A stretch of 64,000 nucleotides of DNA from the NCBI GenBank assembly GCA_018366035.1, contig JAGZIW010000006.1:1-64000 (forward strand), read 5' to 3'. Source of the DNA: Butyricicoccus pullicaecorum. GTDB taxonomy: Bacteria > Bacillota > Clostridia > Oscillospirales > Butyricicoccaceae. This document shows positions 17,829-27,054 of this stretch, piece by piece. The translations under genes were made by a program, and so were the position numbers. The stretch's first letter is position 1, and every line of letters begins with the position of its first letter. A model generated the notes under the pieces. The model was not told the origin of the DNA and did no database searches. It saw only the letters and a program-made list of their open reading frames with translations.

Positions 17829-19928
17829 ATGAAGAAAGTGCGAAAGGAACATAAGGGCTATCAATCAATTCGTACACTGCTGTTGCTCGCGATTATTCCA
17901 ACCGTTATTGTATCCATGTCGGTGTTGTCCATCATAGGATATGGAAAGTCCAGAGCGATTATTGAGCGTGCCGCAGAGTCGGAAATGGAACAATGCCTAA
18001 ATACCGCAACTGCTTCCATTCAAAAGTCGATGGAAGCCAGTCGTATGGTGACAGAGACAATGGCGCGTGGTGCTGAGGTGATTTATCAGCAGCCTTCCTA
18101 TCCGGTACAAGGCACTGCGGATTGGAAGGAAGCGGCGTATGCTGAGCTCCTGACAAGCTTTGTAGATAGTAATTCGGAGCTGTTTGGCGGCGGTATCTGG
18201 TTTGAACCCTATGCGTACCGAGCAGATCAGCAATTCTTTTCCCCATATTGTATGCGCGAGAACGGCGAAATCAAGTATGTAGATAATTATTCACTTGGAG
18301 AAGGTGTTTTCTATACCGATCAGGACTGGTATCAAAGTGCAAAAAACATAACGCAGAGCATTGTATGGTCAGCCCCATATCATGATGACTTTGCGAATAT
18401 CTCTATGGTAACAGCATCTGCGCCATTTTACAATACAAATGGTCAATTGATTGGTGTTGCTACAACGGATTTGGATTTGTCCTATATGCAGAAGCTCGTG
18501 TCCGAATTGGACGTAGTTGCAGGCGGACGTGCCCTGATGGTCGATCAGAACGGTGTGTACATTGCAGATGAGGACAGTGAAAAGTTACTGAATGCAAATA
18601 TTTTGGAAGATGAGGAGCCTTCTGTTGCTGCGCTTGCAAAAGAAATGCTGAGCCAATCGGCAGGCAGCGGTAAATATACGATAGATGGAAAAGAATACCG
18701 CGCATGGTATCAGAAAGTGCCGGAAAGTGGCTGGTATATCCTTACAACGGTTGCAGAAGAAAATATGATGGCAGAAGCCAATGCGTTGGGTAAAATTTTG
18801 ACAATACTTTGTATTATATTTGGTATTCTTTTGTTTGCTGCGCTCTTTTGGTATTTGCAGATTCGGATTATCAATCCTGTACATGCATTGGCTGCATCTA
18901 CACAGCAAATTGCGAAGGGTAAGCTGGCTGTTGAAATTCGGGACTTGGGCAAGACAGAATTTGGAATTATGGGAAGATCCATTCAAAAAATGGCGCTGCG
19001 CTTAAAACAATACACAGAGTATATAGCTGAGATTTCTGATGTTTTAGGTCAAATGGCAGCAGGAGACTTCAAGTTTGAGCTCAAATGTGATTATACAGGT
19101 GAATTTGCCGGAGTAAAGGCAGGTTTGCTGACAACACGTGACAGACTTTCCAGCACCTTAACCGGAATTTCAAAAGCAGCAGATCAGGTGAATTCTGGAG
19201 CAGACCAAATTTCCATTGGCGCACAGGCGCAGGCACAGGGAGCCACCGAACAGGCGTCTAATGTGGAGGAACTGGCAGCTATGATGATTGAAATCGAGCA
19301 GGCTGTGGATTCCAATACGCAGAATACGATGGAAGTAAATGATAATGTTCAAACGGTCATCGAAAAGGTTGAATATGGTGATCAGAAGATGAATAGCATG
19401 CTGGAAGCGATGGACGAAATTAACACCATGTCCAATCAGATTGGAAAAATTGTAAAGAACATTGAAGATATTGCATTCCAAACCAATATTCTGGCACTGA
19501 ACGCCGCAGTGGAAGCAGCACGTGCAGGTGCAGCTGGCAAGGGGTTTGCAGTTGTAGCAGATGAAGTCCGAAATCTTGCAAGCAAGACGGCGGAGGCATC
19601 TGGTGAGACTGCGGAACTTATCACAAAGGCGCTGAGTGCTATCGAGAATGGAAAGAAGATTGCAGACGAGACCGCAGAGTCCTTCCATGCAGTAACCGAT
19701 GATATTTCTGAGGTAGCGGCCCACGTCGGCGTGATTACAGAACATTCGTTAAAACAGAAGGAGTCCATTCAGCAGGCTGCACAGGGAATTGACAGGATAT
19801 CAAATATTGTACAGACCAATGCGGCAACTGCGCAGGAGAGCGCTGCTGCAAGTGAAGAGTTGTTTGGGCAGGCACATTTAATGAAAGAACTGGTTGGTAA
19901 ATTCCGGCTGCATCAGGACAATTCATGA
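17829..19928 (+). CDS. Methyl-accepting chemotaxis protein with extracellular Cache domain
   Basis: A 699-residue chemoreceptor. TM1 is at residues about 16-38 (LLLLAIIPTVIVSMSVLSII), then an extracytoplasmic double-Cache-type sensor domain to about residue 315 (GGGIWFEPYAYRADQQFFSPY; GVATTDLDLSYMQ; GWYILTTVAEENMM). TM2 is at about 320-345, HAMP at about 346-400, and the cytoplasmic signalling coiled coil runs to the end, with the conserved tip VVADEVRNLASKTAEASGET. It would sense an outside small molecule and control CheA. No other chemotaxis or flagellar gene is in the window. The gene is monocistronic and has a strong terminator. Confidence 0.93.
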   Translation: MKKVRKEHKGYQSIRTLLLLAIIPTVIVSMSVLSIIGYGKSRAIIERAAESEMEQCLNTATASIQKSMEASRMVTETMARGAEVIYQQPSYPVQGTADWKEAAYAELLTSFVDSNSELFGGGIWFEPYAYRADQQFFSPYCMRENGEIKYVDNYSLGEGVFYTDQDWYQSAKNITQSIVWSAPYHDDFANISMVTASAPFYNTNGQLIGVATTDLDLSYMQKLVSELDVVAGGRALMVDQNGVYIADEDSEKLLNANILEDEEPSVAALAKEMLSQSAGSGKYTIDGKEYRAWYQKVPESGWYILTTVAEENMMAEANALGKILTILCIIFGILLFAALFWYLQIRIINPVHALAASTQQIAKGKLAVEIRDLGKTEFGIMGRSIQKMALRLKQYTEYIAEISDVLGQMAAGDFKFELKCDYTGEFAGVKAGLLTTRDRLSSTLTGISKAADQVNSGADQISIGAQAQAQGATEQASNVEELAAMMIEIEQAVDSNTQNTMEVNDNVQTVIEKVEYGDQKMNSMLEAMDEINTMSNQIGKIVKNIEDIAFQTNILALNAAVEAARAGAAGKGFAVVADEVRNLASKTAEASGETAELITKALSAIENGKKIADETAESFHAVTDDISEVAAHVGVITEHSLKQKESIQQAAQGIDRISNIVQTNAATAQESAAASEELFGQAHLMKELVGKFRLHQDNS

Positions 19929-19943
19929 GAATCCTGCAAGGAC

Positions 19944-19976
19944 AAAAGACGAATCCGTTTTGGATTCGTCTTTTTT
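19944..19976 (+). terminator. Intrinsic terminator after the chemoreceptor
   Basis: AAGACGAATCC-GTTTT-GGATTCGTCTT followed by T residues, 18 bases past the stop. Confidence 0.93.
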
Positions 19977-20062
19977 GTGCCGTAAAGAGCGAGGAAAACT
20001 CATGGATTTGTCGTGTTAGGGGAACCAATATATTAGGCAAAACATTCGGAATGAGAAAAGCG

Positions 20063-20091
20063 TTGTATCTTTAAAAATATAATGATATAAT
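20063..20091 (+). promoter_or_regulatory. Promoter of the FecCD importer operon
   Basis: TTGTAT (20063-20068), 17 bases, TATAAT (20086-20091), 31 bases before the permease start. No convincing Fur-type repeat is seen next to it. Confidence 0.75.
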
Positions 20092-20122
20092 GGCTACGAG
20101 TATATAAAGCGCAGGAGGCGTT

Positions 20123-21157
20123 ATGGAGAGAGATGTACAGATAATAGGGACTAAGGCAATAAGGCGAAGGCTGCTTTTGCTGCTTGTTATATTTTTTTGC
20201 TGTTTTTTGGCTTCGTTTGCAGTTGGATTATATGGAGTTCCGGTGTCAGAGGTCATCAGGATATTTTTTTCCAAGCTTATAGAAATAAAACCGAGCTGGG
20301 ACAGCGCAATGGAGGTTGTCGTGATAAATGTACGATTTCCGAGAATCTTGGCGGCGGGAATGATTGGTGCGGCACTTGCCGTATCAGGGAGCGTATATCA
20401 GGGAATGTTTCATAATCCTATGGTTTCTCCAGATGTTTTGGGTACCTCGGCGGGAGCTGGCTTTGGAGCAGCTCTTGGTATCCTGATGGGAGCGGGATAT
20501 CTGGGAACTACTGCAATGTCCTTTGGATTTGGTCTGCTTTCTGTGATTTTGGTATATCTGGTCTCGGCACGGTACCGAAATGATATGTCTATGGGGCTTA
20601 TTTTGGCAGGGATCATGGTAGGCTCTCTGGCTTCGGCTGCCACCTCTTTTTTGAAACTGGTAGCTGATCCGACCGAGCAGCTTCCTGCCATTACATATTG
20701 GCTGATGGGAAGCTTGGCTTCGATTCAAAAGCAGGAATTGGTCTTTTTGATTCCTGTGATTCTAATTGGCATGTTACCCTTGTTTTTATTGCGCTGGCAT
20801 TTGAATACTGCGACATTATCTGATGCAGAGGCCATAGCACTCGGCGTGAATATCCGCGCTTTGCGGCGGTGGATTATTATTTGTGCAACACTGATGACAG
20901 CGGTGAGTGTGTCGGTGAGCGGTATGATTGGGTGGGTTGGCTTGGTGATCCCACATTTTGCACGCAAGTATGCAGGGAATGATTTTCGGTATCAGCTGCC
21001 TGCTGCGGCGTTAATGGGGGGGAGTTTTTTGATCTTGGTCGATGATTTGGCACGGATATTATCCACAAGTGAAGTGCCGATTGGAATTTTAACTGCCTTT
21101 GTGGGTGCCCCATTCTTTTTATATCTGCTGATACATGGAGGTAAGAGATGTGATTGA
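20123..21157 (+). CDS. FecCD-family ABC importer permease
   Basis: A 344-residue multi-spanning permease of the BtuC/FecCD family, which moves iron chelates, cobalamin or molybdate/tungstate. Family signatures are RFPRILAAGMIGAALAVSGS, GMFHNPMVSPDVLGTSAGA and SGMIGWVGLVIPHFARKY. About ten hydrophobic segments can be traced. The ATPase gene starts inside its last codons, so the two are coupled. With the following ATPase, binding lipoprotein and XdhC it forms one operon. The usual order permease-ATPase-binding protein and the XdhC neighbour leave the substrate open: iron chelate or molybdate. Confidence 0.92.
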   Translation: MERDVQIIGTKAIRRRLLLLLVIFFCCFLASFAVGLYGVPVSEVIRIFFSKLIEIKPSWDSAMEVVVINVRFPRILAAGMIGAALAVSGSVYQGMFHNPMVSPDVLGTSAGAGFGAALGILMGAGYLGTTAMSFGFGLLSVILVYLVSARYRNDMSMGLILAGIMVGSLASAATSFLKLVADPTEQLPAITYWLMGSLASIQKQELVFLIPVILIGMLPLFLLRWHLNTATLSDAEAIALGVNIRALRRWIIICATLMTAVSVSVSGMIGWVGLVIPHFARKYAGNDFRYQLPAAALMGGSFLILVDDLARILSTSEVPIGILTAFVGAPFFLYLLIHGGKRCD

Positions 21158-21920
21158 GATCGATCATTTATATTTTTCCTATGGCTCCCATAGGGTACTG
21201 CACAATGTAAGCTGCATGGTAAAGCCCGGGCGTATGACTTTTCTCATTGGGCAAAATGGTGCGGGAAAGAGCACGCTGTTTCGCTGTATTCTGGGTCAGC
21301 TGCATGCACAAAAGGGACAGGTTCTCCTGAATCAGCGTGCCAGCAATCAATATACCATTCGGGAAATGGCACAATATGCAGCCTATGTTCCACAGGCGTC
21401 CAATCCGGTGTTCTCTTATCCGGTGAAGCAGGTGGTGCTCATGGGACGCAGTGCCTATATGTCTCTGTTTGCTGTTCCATCGAAAGAAGATGAAGCCATT
21501 GTACAGCAGGCGCTGACACATCTTGGAATTGCGCACCTTGCAGAACAGGGCTTTGCCAATATCAGCGGAGGAGAGCAGCAGCTGGTTTTGATTGCACGCG
21601 CACTCGCACAGCAGGGACAGGTGCTTTTGATGGACGAGCCAACCGCAAGTCTGGACTATGGAAATCAGCTCAAGGTGCTCAAACAAGTCAAAAAACTGTG
21701 CAGAGAGGGACTTTCAGTTTTGATTTCATCGCATAATCCACAGCATGCACTTTGGTTTGCAGATGATATCATTGCACTAGATCAGGGAATGGTGATAGCC
21801 GAAGGTGAGAGTAAGACGGTTATGACACCATCGCTCATACATAGACTCTATGGCGTGGAGGTGCGTTTTTGCGCATCGGAGGGCATACCGTTAATGGTTC
21901 CAAATTTATCTTTTTCATAA
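21150..21920 (+). CDS. FecE-type ABC importer ATPase
   Basis: A 256-residue ABC ATPase: Walker A GQNGAGKST, Q-loop YVPQAS, signature ISGGEQQLVLIARAL, Walker B VLLMDEPTASLD and the H-loop in LISSHNPQHAL. The start is taken as GTG at 21150, which has GGAGG seven bases upstream and starts VIEIDHLYF; the in-frame ATG at 21135 has no ribosome site. It overlaps the permease gene by eight bases. It powers the FecCD-type importer. Confidence 0.9.
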   Translation: MIEIDHLYFSYGSHRVLHNVSCMVKPGRMTFLIGQNGAGKSTLFRCILGQLHAQKGQVLLNQRASNQYTIREMAQYAAYVPQASNPVFSYPVKQVVLMGRSAYMSLFAVPSKEDEAIVQQALTHLGIAHLAEQGFANISGGEQQLVLIARALAQQGQVLLMDEPTASLDYGNQLKVLKQVKKLCREGLSVLISSHNPQHALWFADDIIALDQGMVIAEGESKTVMTPSLIHRLYGVEVRFCASEGIPLMVPNLSFS

Positions 21921-21965
21921 TAGATATTGAAGTTCATTTTGCAGAAAATAAAGGGAGAATGGAAT

Positions 21966-23102
21966 ATGAAGAAAAGAGTGATTCTGCTTGTACTATCTTT
22001 GGCTGTGATTTGTGCATTTACTGCATGTCAGATGCAAAATCAGCCTCCGAAAGAGCTGTCATCGGGTGCAGAGCAGCAGAAAGATGAAAACAGCTGGCTC
22101 ATACACAATGAAGATGGCACTATGACAGTGACAGATTCTTGTGGACGACAAGTTATTTTGCCTGAACAGCTTACACAGGTTGCTCCAAGCGGAACAGCAG
22201 CACAGATGATTTTATATACAGTAGCGCCGGATTCCATGGTCGGTTGGAGTAAGAATCCGAGCGAGACACAAAAAAAGTATATTGATGAAAAGTATTATGA
22301 TCTTCCAGAGTTTGGACAGTTTTATGGCAAGAATGTAAGCCTGAATCTGGAGGCGCTGATTGCCGCAAAGCCGCAGGTTATTATTGATATGGGGGATATG
22401 AAAAAGGGACATGCGGAGGATATGGATCGAATCCAGAAGCAGACAGAAATCCCAATCATCTTTATCGAAGCCAATTTGGATAATCTTGCGAAGGCATACC
22501 GTATGCTCGGTGAACTGCTCGGCAAGGAGCAGCAGGCGGAAACATTGGCAGCTTATATTGACGAAACCGTACAGACTGCATTAGACAATGCACAGAAGAT
22601 TTCAGCAGACGAGCGGGTGTCTGTGATGTTTGGTACGGGGCAAACGGGACTCGATGTCAATGCAAAAGGCTCGATTCACGCGGCTGTTTTGGAGTTGGTC
22701 GGTGCGGAAAATGCTATTGAGGTTGCCGAAATCAGCAATAAGAGTGGCGGAAATACGATAAATATGGAAGCAGTTTTGCTGGCGCAGCCAGATGTGATTT
22801 TATTCAATGCAGGCGGTCCCTACGATAGTGTGGAAACAGATGAAAGTTGGAGTGGTGTTACAGCGATTCAGAAGGGCAGGTATTATGAAATTCCGGCAGA
22901 ACCGTATCACTGGCTGACAGAGCCGCCTTCTGTCAACCGGATTTTGGGGATTCGCTGGCTTGGAAATTTACTGTATCCAGAATTGTATGAATATGACATG
23001 ATTCAGGAGACGAAGGAGTTTTATAAATTATTTTGGCACTATGAGTTGCAGGACGCACAGGCGCAGGCGCTGCTTGCACGCTCCACATACAAAAATAGCT
23101 GA
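21966..23102 (+). CDS. Substrate-binding lipoprotein of the FecCD importer
   Basis: A 378-residue periplasmic-binding-protein-type lipoprotein (class III, TroA/FepB-like). The lipobox FTAC (cysteine at about residue 20) follows MKKRVILLVLSLAVICA. The mature part begins with the family's TVTDSCGRQVILPEQ and continues with LEALIAAKPQVIIDMG, the two-lobe long-helix fold. AAAGGGAG precedes the ATG at 21966; an in-frame start at 21927 would spoil the signal peptide. It captures the substrate outside the cell and hands it to the permease. The bound metal complex cannot be told from sequence. Confidence 0.9.
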   Translation: MKKRVILLVLSLAVICAFTACQMQNQPPKELSSGAEQQKDENSWLIHNEDGTMTVTDSCGRQVILPEQLTQVAPSGTAAQMILYTVAPDSMVGWSKNPSETQKKYIDEKYYDLPEFGQFYGKNVSLNLEALIAAKPQVIIDMGDMKKGHAEDMDRIQKQTEIPIIFIEANLDNLAKAYRMLGELLGKEQQAETLAAYIDETVQTALDNAQKISADERVSVMFGTGQTGLDVNAKGSIHAAVLELVGAENAIEVAEISNKSGGNTINMEAVLLAQPDVILFNAGGPYDSVETDESWSGVTAIQKGRYYEIPAEPYHWLTEPPSVNRILGIRWLGNLLYPELYEYDMIQETKEFYKLFWHYELQDAQAQALLARSTYKNS

Positions 23103-23116
23103 GAGGTGATCTGGGC

Positions 23117-24145
23117 ATGATTCATTTTTTTGAGAAGTTAAGGAACCGTTTACAGCCTGAGCAGAGCTTTGTTCTGGTCAGTGTGGTAGACAGTGCAGGC
23201 TCGACACCACGCGGGAGTGGTGCGAAAATGGCAGTATTTGCAGATGGCTCCTATATGGGAACCATTGGCGGCGGAAGTGTAGAATATTTGAGTATTCGGC
23301 AGGCACTCAAGGTGCTGGAGGAAAAGCGTTCTTTGACAAAGGGATTCCTCTTGACCAAAAATCAAAAAGCGGATATTGGAATGATTTGCGGCGGGAATGT
23401 GGAGGTTTTCTTTCAGTATGTTGATGGACAGGACGGAAGCTATCTCCAGATGATTGACTATATGATAACGCTGTATGAAAAAGATGTGGACGCTTGGCTG
23501 GTTACCGTAATAGGAGACGATATGGTTTGTGAAACGGGTGTATATGATAAGCAGAGTGGTTTACGATTTATGAAGGCTGTTTCTGAAAAACAGATTATAC
23601 CCTATCTCAAAAATAAATCTGTATGCACAGATACCACACCACGGTGTTTTGTAGAGCCGCTCATTCAGTCAGGCTGTGTCTATGTCTTTGGCGGCGGGCA
23701 CGTGGCACAGGAGCTTGTCCCTGTGATCGCGCATGTTGGATTTCGTGTGGTTGTATATGAGGATCGGGAGAACTTTGCAAGACCAGAGCTGTTTCGGGGC
23801 GTACATCATACCATATTGGGTTCATTTGAGACACTTTCGGAGCATATCACCATGCGGGAAAATGATTATGCAGTGATAATGACACGTGGACACCAGTCGG
23901 ATTATGAGGTGATGCGGCAGGTTCTGCGCACGCAGGCTGCCTATATCGGAGTGATTGGCAGTCGGCAGAAGATTGCGGCAACGACCAAACGCTTGTTGGA
24001 GGACGGTATTTCGGAACAGGATATTGCACGCCTGCATACCCCAATCGGATTGCCCATAAAAGGAGAAACACCGGCAGAAATTGCAATCAGTATAGCGGCA
24101 GAGATGATTTTATTCCGCGCAGAGCGCAAACAATCGCTTGCCTAA
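23117..24145 (+). CDS. XdhC/CoxI-family molybdenum hydroxylase accessory protein
   Basis: A 342-residue protein with the N-terminal XdhC_CoxI domain (SAGSTPRGSGAKM; GTIGGGSVEY) and the C-terminal Rossmann domain (YVFGGGHVAQELVPVIAHVG). It ends with the family motif IGLPIKGETPAEIAISIAAEM. XdhC proteins bind molybdenum cofactor and help insert or sulfurate it in xanthine dehydrogenase-type enzymes. It lies 14 bases after the binding lipoprotein, in the importer operon. No molybdenum hydroxylase gene is in the window. The pairing suggests that the importer may supply molybdate or tungstate, as in MolABC; this is inference. Confidence 0.9.
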   Translation: MIHFFEKLRNRLQPEQSFVLVSVVDSAGSTPRGSGAKMAVFADGSYMGTIGGGSVEYLSIRQALKVLEEKRSLTKGFLLTKNQKADIGMICGGNVEVFFQYVDGQDGSYLQMIDYMITLYEKDVDAWLVTVIGDDMVCETGVYDKQSGLRFMKAVSEKQIIPYLKNKSVCTDTTPRCFVEPLIQSGCVYVFGGGHVAQELVPVIAHVGFRVVVYEDRENFARPELFRGVHHTILGSFETLSEHITMRENDYAVIMTRGHQSDYEVMRQVLRTQAAYIGVIGSRQKIAATTKRLLEDGISEQDIARLHTPIGLPIKGETPAEIAISIAAEMILFRAERKQSLA

Positions 24146-24154
24146 AGAGAAAGA

Positions 24155-24196
24155 ACAGCCCATGGTACAGAGCAAGAACCTGTATCCATGGGCTGT
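24155..24196. terminator. Long hairpin between convergent operons
   Basis: ACAGCCCATGG pairs with CCATGGGCTGT, extended inward by TACAG/CTGTA around an A-rich loop. Nine bases past the xdhC stop and about 30 bases past the end of the opposing gene, so it probably ends both transcripts, although T-tracts are poor. Confidence 0.7.
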
Positions 24197-24227
24197 CTTG
24201 TTGATAGGACTGTGTGCTTTTAGATCG

Positions 24228-25223
24228 CTATGCGACCGCCTTTTCTGAAAAAGTGTTGTTGATGATTTCAGAGAATGGTACGGTCTGCTCCAGTTCACCG
24301 GCCTCCTGCATGACAGTTTGCAAGCGGTTAAAGCTGTCCTCGGTCATAACAGGGGTTTCACTGTAAGCGCCGATGTCCTGATAACGCTGAATGGCACTGG
24401 TGAGAATTGCAAGGTCTGTATCTGGGAACTGTGGTTGGATTACCTGTGCGACCTCAGAGGCGCTGTGGGAGGCAACCCATTGCTGACCGCGATATATGGC
24501 ATTTGTAAAGCGCTGAACCTGATCTGCATGGGAATCTAGGTAGCTCTTTTTTGCAAAATACGCGGTATAGGGAATATCACCTGCCATATCCCCCACAGCA
24601 GCGACGATGTGTCCTCTGCCCTCTGCCTCCAGACTGCTTGCAGTGGGCTCAAACAGAGTGACATAATCTCCGGTGCCGCCAAGAAATGCACCTGTCATAT
24701 TGTCGAACTGAATAGAGGTATCCAAGAGCACGTCCTCTGTTGGCTGTAATCCATTGAGCCGCAGTGCGTGCTCAAATGCCATATAGGGAACCCCGCCTTT
24801 GCGTCCGGGAAGAATATGTTTGCCCGCAAGGCTGTGCCATGTGAAATCGGGCTCCGGCTCTCGCCCGACGAGAAAACTGCCGTCACGCTTGGTTACTTGT
24901 GCAAAAACCTGTGTGAAATCCGATTTTCCCTCGTTATAAACATAAATACTGGCTTCCGGACCGGCAAGACCGATATCAATATGGTCCGAGAGCACAGCAC
25001 TCATGACTTTATCCGCGCCGCCGCCGCTGGATAATTCGACATCAAGACCTTCCTCAGAAAAGAATCCCTTTTCCAGCGCCACATACTGCGGCGCATAAAA
25101 GATAGAATGTGTGACCTCACACACTCGGATTTTTTTTGCTGGGTCGGTGTTGTTCTGACAGCCGGTCAAACCGCATACAAGTAGAATAGCAGTCAGACCA
25201 GCGGTAATCGATTTGAAGTTCAT
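24228..25223 (-). CDS. ABC substrate-binding lipoprotein, SsuA/NMT1-like
   Basis: A 331-residue binding protein with lipobox LTGC (cysteine at about residue 22). The mature part starts with the family's VTHSIFYAPQYVALEKGFF and FFSEEGLDVELSSGG, typical of the NitT/TauT and ThiY/NMT1-type binding proteins. It works with the permease and ATPase upstream in the same operon. The substrate could be an aromatic sulfonate, taurine, nitrate, or a thiamin pyrimidine precursor. No thiamin-responsive riboswitch or sulfonate gene is seen nearby, so it stays open. Confidence 0.87.
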   Translation of the reverse strand: MNFKSITAGLTAILLVCGLTGCQNNTDPAKKIRVCEVTHSIFYAPQYVALEKGFFSEEGLDVELSSGGGADKVMSAVLSDHIDIGLAGPEASIYVYNEGKSDFTQVFAQVTKRDGSFLVGREPEPDFTWHSLAGKHILPGRKGGVPYMAFEHALRLNGLQPTEDVLLDTSIQFDNMTGAFLGGTGDYVTLFEPTASSLEAEGRGHIVAAVGDMAGDIPYTAYFAKKSYLDSHADQVQRFTNAIYRGQQWVASHSASEVAQVIQPQFPDTDLAILTSAIQRYQDIGAYSETPVMTEDSFNRLQTVMQEAGELEQTVPFSEIINNTFSEKAVA

Positions 25224-25243
25224 GGAGATCCTCCTCTAAAAGC

Positions 25244-26056
25244 TTATGATTGGCCAAAACGGCGTTCCACTGCTTTTTGCAGCAAAGCAACAGCTTCATA
25301 CATCAGGGCTGCGACAATGGATAAGATGAGCACACTGGTCATTACGAGGTCTAGCTGGAACACTTGACCACCATAGACGATCAGATAGCCAAGTCCTGCC
25401 TTACTGACTAGAAACTCACCTGCTATGACACCAACGAGCGAAAGACCAATATTGATTTTGAGGGAGTTGAACAGTGTACCCAGATTGGCAGGGAATACGA
25501 TTTTACAAAAAATTTGTGCACGGGTTGCACCAAAGGTGCGTGCCATTTTGAGGTATTCTGGATCTGTGCGCAAAAAACCGGCAAGCATTTCCAGAACTGT
25601 GACGATCAGACTGATAGCAAGCGCCATAAAGATAATGGCAGAGGTTCCGGCGCCTGCCAAGATAATAATGACAGGGCCAAGTGCGATTTTTGGCAAGCTG
25701 TTGAGCACAACAAGATAGGGCTCTGTGACGCGTGCAATAAAGGGTGACCACCATAAAATAATGCTGACGATAAGTCCAATGACTGCTCCCAGTGCAAATC
25801 CTGCGAGGGTTTCGTAGACGGTTACACCAATATGCAAGAGCAAATGGTTTTGTGACAGAGAGGTTAGTGTGGTCAAGATACGGGAGGGTTGGCTTAGGAT
25901 AAAGGGATCTATCCAGCCAAGACGTGCAGCGACCTCCCAAAGCGTAAAAAATGCTACAAGGATACCGATTCGGCAGCCACGTACAAACCAGCGTTGTTTT
26001 TGCATTTGCCGCAAATACGCACGTCGTGCTGGGGAAGCGGTATTATATGGCTTCAT
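25244..26056 (-). CDS. ABC permease, SsuC/TauC/ThiX-like
   Basis: A 270-residue inner-membrane permease with about six transmembrane helices and the EAA-type coupling loop (RTFGATRAQIFCKIVFPANL, residues about 180-200). It begins with a basic cytosolic segment. GGAG precedes the ATG and the start overlaps the upstream ATPase stop by 14 bases, so it is coupled. It forms the channel for the SsuA/NMT1-like binding protein encoded just downstream. Confidence 0.9.
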   Translation of the reverse strand: MKPYNTASPARRAYLRQMQKQRWFVRGCRIGILVAFFTLWEVAARLGWIDPFILSQPSRILTTLTSLSQNHLLLHIGVTVYETLAGFALGAVIGLIVSIILWWSPFIARVTEPYLVVLNSLPKIALGPVIIILAGAGTSAIIFMALAISLIVTVLEMLAGFLRTDPEYLKMARTFGATRAQIFCKIVFPANLGTLFNSLKINIGLSLVGVIAGEFLVSKAGLGYLIVYGGQVFQLDLVMTSVLILSIVAALMYEAVALLQKAVERRFGQS

Positions 26057-26810
26057 TGGCGCTCAGCTCCTTCCAAATATAATCAAAGTAGTGAGAAAAT
26101 CTGGAATCACCACGGCAGGAAAGTGGGGTGCGATCGGGTCCAAAATCAATATCCAGAAGTTCTTTTACGATACAGGGGCGCTGGGACAAAATCAAAATTT
26201 GATCGCCCATACTGATACTTTCTGGAATATCATGTGTGACCATTAGGGTGGTTACGCCTTCCTGCTTGAGAATGCTGTATACATCATCGGTGACTGTCAG
26301 GCGGGTTTGGTAGTCGAGTGCAGAAAAGGCTTCATCAAGCAGCAAGAGCTTAGGGCCTGCTGCAAGGGTGCGGATCAGTGACACGCGCTGCCGCATACCA
26401 CCGGAAAGCTGACGCGGATATTTGTCACGAAATGCGGAAAGTCCATAGGTTTCCAGTAGGTGTTCTGCTCGGGCAATATTCTCTGGCGTTTTGGTATGGC
26501 GAATTTCAAGACCAAGCAGAATATTTTTCCAGATGGTGCGCCATTCCAACAGGTCGTCACGCTGGAGCATATATCCAATTTGTGGAGAAACACCGTGGAT
26601 CTCTTCTCCGTCTAAACGAATGATACCGCTGGTGGCAGGCATCAGACCGGCAATGATGCTCAGCAGTGTAGATTTTCCGCAGCCGGACGGCCCGACAATA
26701 CTGATGAATGTGCCCGCTTCCACAGCAAAAGAAATATGTTGCAATGCTGTGATTTCACCATTTTTTGCCTGATAGGTCATACCAATGTCCTCTACGGATA
26801 AAAGTGGCAT
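26043..26810 (-). CDS. ABC importer ATPase, SsuB/TauB-like
   Basis: A 255-residue ATPase with Walker A GPSGCGKST, Q-loop MLQRDDLLEWRT, signature LSGGMRQRVSLIRTL, Walker B LLLLDEAFSALD and H-loop VTHDIPES. MLQRDDLLEWRT is the variant typical of this importer class. The ATG at 26810 has AGGAGGGA in front; the longer frame at 26834 lacks one. It is the first gene of the leftward operon, so the promoter should lie between 26811 and about 26930; no clear match was found. Confidence 0.92.
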   Translation of the reverse strand: MPLLSVEDIGMTYQAKNGEITALQHISFAVEAGTFISIVGPSGCGKSTLLSIIAGLMPATSGIIRLDGEEIHGVSPQIGYMLQRDDLLEWRTIWKNILLGLEIRHTKTPENIARAEHLLETYGLSAFRDKYPRQLSGGMRQRVSLIRTLAAGPKLLLLDEAFSALDYQTRLTVTDDVYSILKQEGVTTLMVTHDIPESISMGDQILILSQRPCIVKELLDIDFGPDRTPLSCRGDSRFSHYFDYIWKELSANEAI

Positions 26811-26942
26811 ATCATTCCCTCCTTTTTGCTTCATCTATTTTCAGTACATGCGGCGTGAGGTTGTTTTGTGCTTGACCGTGGAGGCTTTTTGCCTGATTTG
26901 CAGGGGGAAGAGAAAAAGTTTTTGAAATCTATTTGCGTGATA

Positions 26943-26971
26943 TTGAAAATTGTGTATACAAATGGTATACT
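26943..26971 (+). promoter_or_regulatory. Promoter of the PilZ gene
   Basis: TTGAAA (26943-26948), 17 bases, TATACT (26966-26971). The leader to the start codon is about 80 bases. The 244 bases between the divergent genes hold nothing else that I can support. Confidence 0.7.
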
Positions 26972-27054
26972 CTAAATAAGATTTTATCTAATTTTCTATC
27001 TATTTTGTTGATATTATACAAACGCGAGGAAAGTTTCCATAAGAATGAAATGGG

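Noticed and set aside
26811..26942. A thiamin (TPP) riboswitch upstream of the SsuABC-type importer
   Set aside because: No CTGAGA-type conserved core was found on the minus strand, so a thiamin link is not claimed.
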